A DNA stretch of 44,050 bases from Phenylobacterium sp. (GTDB taxonomy: Bacteria; Pseudomonadota; Alphaproteobacteria; Caulobacterales; Caulobacteraceae): the NCBI RefSeq assembly GCF_030646615.1, contig NZ_JAUSLG010000099.1, forward strand, positions 1 to 44,050, in the 5' to 3' direction. Each line of letters begins with the position of its first letter. Within the stretch, counting starts at the first letter, position 1. The position numbers and the translations under genes were made by a program. A model generated the notes under the pieces. That model was not told the origin of the DNA. It saw only the letters and a program-made list of their open reading frames with translations, and ran no database searches. Of this stretch, positions 38,412-44,050 are shown one piece after another.

Positions 38412-39239
38412 ATGAGTGCGGTACGCGTTGAGAAAAACGGATCAGTCACGACAGTGATCCTTGCGCGCGCCGATGTGCGCAATGCGGTTGATCGTCCGAC
38501 GGCGACAGCGCTTGCCGATGCCTTCTACGCGTTTGAAAAAGACGAGACATCGACGGTCGCGGTCTTTGTAGGCGATCACGGAACTTTTTGTGCTGGCGCG
38601 GATCTAAAGGCGGCAGCAGCCGGTGGCAGTGACAGTGCGGATGCACAGCGTGGTAACCGGATTGTGAACCCCGGAACGGGTCTCGAATTTGACAGGCTGG
38701 CGCTTGACGGGCCGATGGGGCCGTCGCGCATGGTGCTGTCGAAGCCGGTGATTGGTGCGATTTCAGGATTTGCGGTTGCAGGCGGACTCGAACTCGCGCT
38801 TTGGTGCGATATGCGTGTGGTTGAGGAAGATGCTGTGATGGGCGTCTTTTGCAGGCGCTGGGGCGTGCCGCTGATCGACGGGGGCACCGTTCGTTTGCCG
38901 CGCCTCATCGGCCATTCGCGCGCGATGGACCTTATTCTCACCGGTCGCGCCGTCGGGGCCGTCGAGGCACTCGCTATGGGCCTTGCCAATCGGGTGGTGC
39001 TCAAGGGACAGGCGCGGGTGGAAGCTGAAAAGCTCGCTGCTGATATTTCACGCTTTCCGCAAAATTGCCTCAAGGGCGACCGGATGTCGGCTTATGAGCA
39101 ATGGGATTTGCCTTATGATCGCGCTATCGCCAATGAATTCGAGCATGGCCGCGCTGTGCTCTCCACCGGCGAGACAGTGCGCGGGGCACAACGCTTTGCC
39201 TCGGGAAAGGGGCGCGGCGGACGTTTTGACGAGATTTGA
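38412..39239 (+). CDS. Enoyl-CoA hydratase/isomerase (crotonase) family protein
   Basis: Crotonase-fold enzyme of 275 residues acting on an acyl-CoA thioester. The oxyanion-hole segments are FCAGADLKAAAAGG and GAISGFAVAGGLELALWCDM; the following RVVEEDAVMGVFCRRWGVPL and GGTVRLPRLIGHSRAMDLIL are family-typical, with a Glu in the usual hydratase region replaced by a less standard CRRWGVP stretch, so the exact reaction is uncertain. ATG 38412 has AAGGGAG ahead. It sits between divergent acnA and the ccm genes, an insertion relative to the acnA-ccmA order I recall elsewhere. Codon use is that of the right-hand genome. Confidence 0.92.
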   Translation: MSAVRVEKNGSVTTVILARADVRNAVDRPTATALADAFYAFEKDETSTVAVFVGDHGTFCAGADLKAAAAGGSDSADAQRGNRIVNPGTGLEFDRLALDGPMGPSRMVLSKPVIGAISGFAVAGGLELALWCDMRVVEEDAVMGVFCRRWGVPLIDGGTVRLPRLIGHSRAMDLILTGRAVGAVEALAMGLANRVVLKGQARVEAEKLAADISRFPQNCLKGDRMSAYEQWDLPYDRAIANEFEHGRAVLSTGETVRGAQRFASGKGRGGRFDEI

Positions 39240-39262
39240 ATTTTCGCATCAGGGCGGCGGCT

Positions 39263-39916
39263 ATGTCTGAGGTGAGTACACCCTATCGCCTTGCGGCGCA
39301 TGACCTCGCCTGCCATCGCGGCGGACGCACCGTCTTCAGTCATCTGTCTTTTGTCGCTGAAGCCGGTGTGGCGCTCATCGTGACGGGGCCGAACGGGGCG
39401 GGCAAGTCGAGCCTGTTGCGGCTCATTGCGGGACTGCTCGACGTGACGGAAGGCGGTTTGAGCTTTGAAGGTGGTGCGGCGGACGCGAGCCTTGCCGAGC
39501 AGACCCATTACATCGGCCACCTTGATGCGCTGAAGGCTGCGATGAGTGTGCGTGAGACGCTCTCTTTCTGGGCGGATTTTCTGGGTGGAACGGGTGCGGA
39601 TGTGGCCAATGCCTGCGCCGTTTACGACCTCACAAAGCTTGTTGATCTGCCGGTCGCTTATCTGTCGGCAGGTCAGAAGCGGCGGCTGAGCCTTGCGCGG
39701 CTGCTGATTGCGCCGCGGCCCTTGTGGCTTCTTGATGAGCCCGGTGTGGCGCTTGATGCTGCGAGCCTCGCGCGGCTCGCTTCTGCCATCGACGCACATT
39801 TGAGCGCCGGTGGCCTTGTGGTGGCGGCGACCCATCAGCCGCTGGGCATTGCATCGTCAGTGACGCTTGATCTCGGTCATACGGGAATTCTTGCCAATGC
39901 GAGGTTTGGCGCATGA
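39263..39916 (+). CDS. ccmA: Haem exporter ATP-binding protein CcmA
   Basis: ABC ATPase that with CcmB and CcmC drives release of haem-loaded CcmE in cytochrome c maturation. The 217 residues carry Walker A GPNGAGKSSLLRLIAG near residue 42, the ABC signature YLSAGQKRRLSLARLLI and Walker B RPLWLLDEPGVALD. ATG 39263 is chosen; the frame begins at a TTG overlapping the crotonase stop, which is unlikely. It is 23 bases after that stop, and its own stop overlaps ccmB by ATGA. Confidence 0.95.
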   Translation: MSEVSTPYRLAAHDLACHRGGRTVFSHLSFVAEAGVALIVTGPNGAGKSSLLRLIAGLLDVTEGGLSFEGGAADASLAEQTHYIGHLDALKAAMSVRETLSFWADFLGGTGADVANACAVYDLTKLVDLPVAYLSAGQKRRLSLARLLIAPRPLWLLDEPGVALDAASLARLASAIDAHLSAGGLVVAATHQPLGIASSVTLDLGHTGILANARFGA

Positions 39917-40587
39917 GGCGGGCGTTTTGGGCACTCTTGCGGCGCGATGTCCGGCTGGCGACACAAGTCGGAGGTGGCGGTGGCATGGCGGTCTTTTTCT
40001 TTTTGGTCGTCATCACGCTTCTGCCAATGGGGATCGGTCCCAATCTCAATTTGCTCGGTCAGATTGCGCCCGGCCTCTTGTGGGTGGCGCTGCTGCTCTC
40101 GTCGCTGCTGACGCTCGACCGGTTGTTTCAGGCCGATTTCGAGGATGGGACGCTTGAGGTGCTGACTTTGGGGCATCTGCCGCTTGAACTGACAGTCGTT
40201 GCCAAAATTATGGCTCATTGGCTCACCACAGGTCTGCCGCTGGTTGTCGCGACGCCATTGCTCGGCTTGTTGCTTAATCTTGGGGCCGAGCAGTTCGAGC
40301 CGTTGATCCTCGCTATGGCGATCGGTACGCCGGCGCTGAGCTTGATGGGCTCGATTGGTGCAGCGCTTACGGTGAGTTTGCGGCGCGGCGGGCTGCTCGC
40401 TTCACTTCTCGTAATACCCTTTTATATTCCGGTGCTGATTTTTGGCGTGGCGGCGGCGGGCGACGGAGAGGTCTTATCAGGTGCGGCGCATCAGGCGCTG
40501 TTGCTGTTGGGTGCGGTGACGCTCGCAAGTCTTGTCGTCGGGCCCTGGGCGGCAGCGGCGGCCTTGCGCGCCAATATGCGGGGCTGA
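39913..40587 (+). CDS. ccmB: Haem exporter membrane protein CcmB
   Basis: Membrane subunit of the CcmAB complex, 224 residues with about six hydrophobic segments. Typical features: MRRAFWALLRRDVRLATQVG, GIGPNLNLLGQIAPGLLWVA, the LLSSLLTLDRLFQADFEDGT motif, LTVSLRRGGLLASLLVIPFY and a C-terminal AAALRANMRG. Start codon overlaps the ccmA stop. A 76-base gap follows before ccmC. Confidence 0.95.
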   Translation: MRRAFWALLRRDVRLATQVGGGGGMAVFFFLVVITLLPMGIGPNLNLLGQIAPGLLWVALLLSSLLTLDRLFQADFEDGTLEVLTLGHLPLELTVVAKIMAHWLTTGLPLVVATPLLGLLLNLGAEQFEPLILAMAIGTPALSLMGSIGAALTVSLRRGGLLASLLVIPFYIPVLIFGVAAAGDGEVLSGAAHQALLLLGAVTLASLVVGPWAAAAALRANMRG

Positions 40588-40663
40588 TTACGCCATGACG
40601 CGGCAAATTGCCCGCCGTTCTGTTTTGTCCTTAACCTTGCTCTTGGCCCCTCAACGCCCCTAA

Positions 40664-41419
40664 ATGATGCCCATGTCAGACCTCACTTTCACCCAGCGGT
40701 TCCATGCTTTCGCTAATCCTGCACGCTTCATGGCGTTCAGCGGACAGGTGTTATGGCCTTTCGGCGTCGCGAGCTTTGTGTTGATCGCTGCGGGGCTCTG
40801 GTTTGCACTCATTGCCTCACCTGCTGACTATCAGCAGGGCGAAAGCGTGCGCATCATGTATGTGCATGTGCCTATGGCCTGGCTCGGCATGTTTGGCTAC
40901 ATGGTCATGGCCGGGGCGTCGCTTGTGGCGCTTGTCTTCCGTCATCCGCTTGCTGATGTCGCCGCAAAATCTGCGGCCCCCATCGGTGCTGTCTTTTGTT
41001 TTTTGGCGCTCGTCACGGGTGCCATTTGGGGCAAGCCCATGTGGGGCACATGGTGGGTGTGGGATGCGCGCCTGACGTCAATGTTGATCCTGCTGTTTCT
41101 TTATCTGGGCTATATCGCGCTCTGGGCGACCATCGAGGAGCCTGTGCGGGCGGGACGGGCCGCGGCCGTGCTGGCGCTCATCGGCTCGATCAATGTGCCG
41201 ATCATTCATTATTCGGTTGTCTGGTGGAACACGTTGCATCAACCGGCGAGCGTTTTCCGCGTGGACGGGCCGCAGATCGCGAGCGCGATGCTGACGCCGC
41301 TCATGCTGATGGCAGTTGGTTTTACGTTTCTTTTTGTCACCCTGCTGATGGTGCGGATGCGCGGCGAAATCCTCAAGCGGCGCGTGCGTGCTTTGCTGCT
41401 TGCAGCAGCGGAGGTGTGA
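40664..41419 (+). CDS. ccmC: Haem handling protein CcmC
   Basis: Six-helix membrane protein that loads haem onto CcmE. The 251-residue sequence has IMYVHVPMAWLGMFGYMVMA with the first conserved His, the WWD motif in WGKPMWGTWWVWDARLTSML, and NVPIIHYSVVWWNTLHQPAS with the second His region. ATG 40664 is used; ATG 40673 is three residues later and equally possible. The next gene, ccmD, begins four bases after the stop. Confidence 0.95.
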   Translation: MMPMSDLTFTQRFHAFANPARFMAFSGQVLWPFGVASFVLIAAGLWFALIASPADYQQGESVRIMYVHVPMAWLGMFGYMVMAGASLVALVFRHPLADVAAKSAAPIGAVFCFLALVTGAIWGKPMWGTWWVWDARLTSMLILLFLYLGYIALWATIEEPVRAGRAAAVLALIGSINVPIIHYSVVWWNTLHQPASVFRVDGPQIASAMLTPLMLMAVGFTFLFVTLLMVRMRGEILKRRVRALLLAAAEV

Positions 41420-41423
41420 GGCG

Positions 41424-41627
41424 ATGAGCGATTATTTCGCTATGGGCGGTTACGCAGGATTTGTCTGGTCGGCTTACGCCATTGTTGTTGTTGCCGTGGC
41501 AGCGCTCATCGGCGCGACATGGCGGGACATCAGACGGCAACGGGCTTTGCTGGCGGCGCTGGAAGGTGCGGAGACATCCGGTGCCCGCAAGCGCGCGCCG
41601 GCGCGCGCTTCTGGTGCTGCGAAATGA
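41424..41627 (+). CDS. ccmD: Haem exporter small subunit CcmD
   Basis: A 67-residue protein with one membrane helix that stabilises the CcmC-CcmE complex. MSDYFAMGGYAGFVWSAYAI is the diagnostic N-terminus, then VVVAVAALIGATW and a basic, polar tail (RRQRALLAALEGAETSG). ATG 41424 has GAGG-type purines ahead; its stop overlaps the ccmG start as ATGA. Confidence 0.93.
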   Translation: MSDYFAMGGYAGFVWSAYAIVVVAVAALIGATWRDIRRQRALLAALEGAETSGARKRAPARASGAAK

Positions 41628-42178
41628 ACACTGGTCGTTTCAGATGGGGTGCGCTCATTCCCGCTGCACTATTTCTGGTGGTCGCCGGATTCTTTCTGAT
41701 TGCGATATTTCGCGGTGATCCCTCGCGCGTGCCTTCGCCGCTTATCGGCAGGGCGGTGCCGGTGTTTTCACTCCCTGCGATTGAGGGAATAGACCGGCTG
41801 GGCTTTGAGACTGCTGACTTCGCGCATGGCACGCCGGTGATCGTCAATGTCTGGGCGTCCTGGTGCGTGCCGTGTCGTGATGAGCATGCGGTTTTGAGCG
41901 AACTCAAAAAACTCACTGATGCGCCGATTTACGGGCTCAACTACAAAGACAGTGCGGAGAGCGCGAAACGGTTTCTCACAGAACTCGGCAACCCGTTTGC
42001 GCGCATCGGTGCCGATGTGAAAGGTCGTGTCGCTCTGGACTGGGGCGTCTACGGCGTTCCTGAAACCTATATAATCGATGGCAAAGGCCACATTGCTTAT
42101 AAGCATGTAGGCCCGTTGACCGCGCAGATTGTGGATGATGAAATTCTGCCGGCCCTTCGTGCGGCATCCGCTCGCTGA
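41624..42178 (+). CDS. ccmG: Thiol:disulfide interchange protein CcmG/DsbE
   Basis: Membrane-anchored periplasmic thioredoxin that keeps apocytochrome haem-binding cysteines reduced. The 184 residues start with a signal anchor (RWGALIPAALFLVVAGFFLI), then FSLPAIEG, the active site NVWASWCVPCRDEHAVLSEL and the cis-Pro region VYGVPETYIIDGKGHIAYKH. Last gene of ccmA-B-C-D-G; the other maturation genes ccmE, ccmF and ccmH are not in the window and in alphaproteobacteria usually lie elsewhere. Confidence 0.96.
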   Translation: MNTGRFRWGALIPAALFLVVAGFFLIAIFRGDPSRVPSPLIGRAVPVFSLPAIEGIDRLGFETADFAHGTPVIVNVWASWCVPCRDEHAVLSELKKLTDAPIYGLNYKDSAESAKRFLTELGNPFARIGADVKGRVALDWGVYGVPETYIIDGKGHIAYKHVGPLTAQIVDDEILPALRAASAR

Positions 42179-42233
42179 AAATTCAGATCACAGATGCCGC
42201 AGCGGAAAGGCGGAATAAACCTCTAGCTTAGGT

Positions 42234-42770
42234 TTACTTGCGTTTGGCAGGTGCGCGCTTGGCGGCCGGACGCTTGCGCGTGACAGCCTTGCGGGCCGGT
42301 TCGGATTTTTCTTCGACTTTGGCATCGCCGATTGCAGATGCCAGCTGCGTCAGGCCTTTGATCAGATCGGCCTGAACGGATTTCGGCAGCAGATCAAGCA
42401 AAGCTTTTTCCGCTACGATGGCGCGCGGCAGGCTGCTGTTGAGGGCACGGCGACCGGCGGCTGTGAGGCGCACGGCGTTGGCGCGCGCGTCTTCGGCGGT
42501 GCGCTTGCGGGCGAGCAGACCGTTTTTGATCATGCGGCTGATCATGTCGGCCAGCGTCGAACGGTCGATGCCTGTGCGGTTGACAAGATCCGTCTGGCTC
42601 AGACCTTCTTCTTCGTTCACGGCGAATAGAACAATGAACTGACGCGGTGTGATCGAGCTGTCGCCCATCTGCTGCACAAATTGATCGTACGCAAATTGCT
42701 GGGCGCGTCGCAGCAAGTGGCTCAGGGATGTTTCGAGATCGTAACTTCCCGCCGACTTCTTGCTTGCCAT
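42234..42770 (-). CDS. MarR family regulator with basic C-terminal tail
   Basis: Winged-helix regulator of 178 residues. The core covers residues ~10-145: SLSHLLRRAQQFAYDQFVQQ, ITPRQFIVLFAVNEEEGLSQ, TDLVNRTGIDRSTLADMISR (recognition helix) and the wing KRTAEDARANAVRLTAAGRR. The last ~25 residues, with RKAVTRKRPAAKRAPAKRK, are lysine/alanine-rich and outside the normal MarR fold. No ribosome site stronger than GAGGAATTC was seen. It converges with ccmG, 55 bases away. The target is unknown. Confidence 0.92.
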   Translation of the reverse strand: MASKKSAGSYDLETSLSHLLRRAQQFAYDQFVQQMGDSSITPRQFIVLFAVNEEEGLSQTDLVNRTGIDRSTLADMISRMIKNGLLARKRTAEDARANAVRLTAAGRRALNSSLPRAIVAEKALLDLLPKSVQADLIKGLTQLASAIGDAKVEEKSEPARKAVTRKRPAAKRAPAKRK

Positions 42771-43166
42771 GTTGAATTCCTCCGGCTGATGAATTGGGTG
42801 ACCTGACTTCTAAAAGACGGTCAACTCAGGGGGTGATGAAATTGCAGGTTTGACGTTTTCTAATCTGATGTTGTCTAGGTCGACATTCTCGAAGTTGTGA
42901 CTCGCTAGACCGTGTTCCACCGAATTCTTTGCGTCTTCCATTCTGGATCCAAAATGCGATCACAATAAGATGTCGACGTCATTCTTCTTTCATATGCACC
43001 CTTGATCGGGGGGACGCAAGTGCGCATCGTTGTGGAAAATGTCGCAGTCGGCATTCCGGTTGCGGATCATATCGCGGGACGCCAACACTGCACATAATGT
43101 ATCCGCCCATTCTGATCTGTATTTACAAGTATTTGCGTTCCGTGGACTGACTAACACAATGGTAAA
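42771..43166. other. 396-base intergenic region between marR and NUDIX gene
   Basis: AT-richer spacer separating divergent genes. It should hold the promoters of both, but I see no clear operator, hairpin or terminator. A short open frame at 42929-43150 has no ribosome site or recognisable sequence and is not called. Confidence 0.5.
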
Positions 43167-43826
43167 ATGATAAATTCATTCGAATTGAATAAATCGCAAA
43201 GCAAGCGATTGCAAACCGGAAAGGTAACCGATGTGGCGACGATAGAGCCCGGACCGATGAAACATCGCGACCCGGAGGCGGCGCAAGATTTGTCTTTCTC
43301 GCGCCGCAAGCCGACGGGTGACAATATTGAGCGTGATATTTGCGATCATTGCGGCCTCATCAACTATGACAATCCGAAAATAGTCGTGGGCTCGGTTGTT
43401 ACCTATGCGGAGAAATTTTTGCTCTGTCGCCGCGCGATCGAGCCGCGCAAAGGTTTCTGGACATTGCCCGCCGGATTTATGGAGCATGGCGAAAGCGTTG
43501 AGGAAGGCGCCAAGCGCGAGGCGCGGGAGGAAGCCAACGTGGAAATCACGCTACGCAATTTGCTGGCGGTCTATTCCATCCCGCGTTTGTCTCAAGTCCA
43601 GATCATGTTTTGCGCCGAAATGCTGACTCCGGAATTTTCGGCGGGGTCTGAAAGCCTTGAGGTTGCTCTTTTCAGCTGGGACGAAATCCCGTGGACGGAG
43701 CTTGCCTTTCCGAGTGTCCACTGGGCGCTCACGCAATTTAATGGCGTTAAAGGACAAGATGTATTTGCTCCTTTCGGCAATCCGGATGGCGCGAACGGCA
43801 ATATGTTTCCGGTTCGTCAGCCATAG
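43167..43826 (+). CDS. NUDIX hydrolase
   Basis: Pyrophosphohydrolase acting on a nucleoside diphosphate-linked compound, 219 residues from ATG 43167. The Nudix box is GFMEHGESVEEGAKREAREE followed by ANVEI; the usual Gly after the EE pair is Asn, while the catalytic Glu residues are kept. A single CxxC (ICDHCGLINYDNPKIVVGS) just before the domain is the remnant or half of the zinc ribbon seen in NudC-like relatives. The start is uncertain: the first ~30 residues look unlike the rest, and an internal Met at 43257 (MKHRDPEAAQDLSFSRRK) is a good alternative. Substrate not predictable. Confidence 0.88.
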   Translation: MINSFELNKSQSKRLQTGKVTDVATIEPGPMKHRDPEAAQDLSFSRRKPTGDNIERDICDHCGLINYDNPKIVVGSVVTYAEKFLLCRRAIEPRKGFWTLPAGFMEHGESVEEGAKREAREEANVEITLRNLLAVYSIPRLSQVQIMFCAEMLTPEFSAGSESLEVALFSWDEIPWTELAFPSVHWALTQFNGVKGQDVFAPFGNPDGANGNMFPVRQP

Positions 43827-43950
43827 GTAAAAGTTACACATGATTATAAAGAGGTAATGCAGCTACCCGGGTGGTGGCACTGACTACTGCGCGGATATGA
43901 TCCGCCTGCAGTGAAATATATATTTCTGAAGAAAAACGGCGGGGGACGAC

Positions 43951-44050
43951 GTGGCTAAAAATTCAGCAGCCAAAACAGGGATGACAAAAGACGAACGCAG
44001 GGTGGTCTTTGCCTCATCTCTGGGCACCATGTTCGAGTGGTATGATTTTT
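43951..44050 (+). CDS. MFS transporter, MHS-type, N-terminal fragment
   Basis: The frame opens with GTG 43951 after GGGGA and runs off the window: MAKNSAAKTGMTKDERRVVF then ASSLGTMFEWYDF. SSLGTxFEWYDF is the entrance to the first helix of metabolite:H+ symporters of the MHS family (relatives include ProP and KgtP), so a proton-coupled solute importer is likely. Only 33 residues are available. Confidence 0.75.
   Translation, partial: MAKNSAAKTGMTKDERRVVFASSLGTMFEWYDF

Noticed and set aside
42929..43150. A 73-residue open frame in the marR-NUDIX spacer
   Set aside because: No ribosome site, odd composition (many Arg, Cys, His) and no resemblance to known proteins.

Overview
The window looks like alphaproteobacterial chromosome, but it reads as two different genomes joined near 37.0 kb. 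Bases 1 to about 37,000 have very high GC with nearly every third codon position G or C. They carry genes typical of Caulobacterales (Caulobacter/Phenylobacterium-like): a TIGR02300 acidic protein, a DUF1013/TrcR-type RNA polymerase-associated protein, an Hsp20-DUF1150 pair, DUF465, DUF2794 and TIGR02444 proteins, and dispersed palindromes of a type common in this group. From about 37,070 to the end the codon use is clearly less GC-biased and the genes look like those of another alphaproteobacterium, possibly Hyphomicrobiales. The change falls inside one intact aconitase reading frame, in a highly conserved stretch.

Layout, left part. 1-3,424: aroA-cmk-rpsA on the minus strand (rpsA runs off the edge) and a divergent TIGR02300 gene. 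3,529-3,642: tRNA-Ala(GGC) and its terminator. 3,839-7,190: SulP transporter, tandem universal stress protein, Hsp20 with a structured leader, DUF1150. 7,222-11,923: a nitrogen-PTS/sigma-54 neighbourhood (ptsN, hpf, rpoN) interrupted by an ExoD-like gene and an aspartate-semialdehyde dehydrogenase. 12,094-18,580: metY, a DUF885 peptidase-like protein, an unusual TetR-glycosyltransferase fusion with a perfect 27-base palindrome on its start codon, an LpxH-like phosphoesterase and a TetR regulator. 18,642-21,477: overlapping dTDP-sugar genes rfbB-rfbD-rfbA with no rfbC. 21,641-27,043: MATE transporter, acyl-CoA dehydrogenase and acyl-CoA synthetase separated by repeat-rich spacers. 27,170-29,714: chemoreceptor and hemerythrin. 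29,944-34,740: a thioesterase-like protein, trcR, ubiX and small conserved proteins, then a DUF1223 thioredoxin-fold protein.

Layout, right part. The DUF1223-acnA-ccmABCDG order follows a synteny I recall from other alphaproteobacteria, so the join lies within a conserved block. The aconitase has a lysine/alanine/proline-rich, histone H1-like extension of about 194 residues. A crotonase, ccmA-ccmB-ccmC-ccmD-ccmG (haem export and thioreduction for cytochrome c), a MarR regulator with its own basic tail, a NUDIX hydrolase and the start of an MFS transporter follow.

The best leads are the composition break inside acnA (assembly chimera or recombination), the histone-like aconitase extension, the TetR-GT4 fusion with its palindrome, and three families of hairpin repeats, two of which flank the acyl-CoA dehydrogenase gene in mirror order. 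I see no CRISPR array, insertion sequence, prophage or recognisable defence system.
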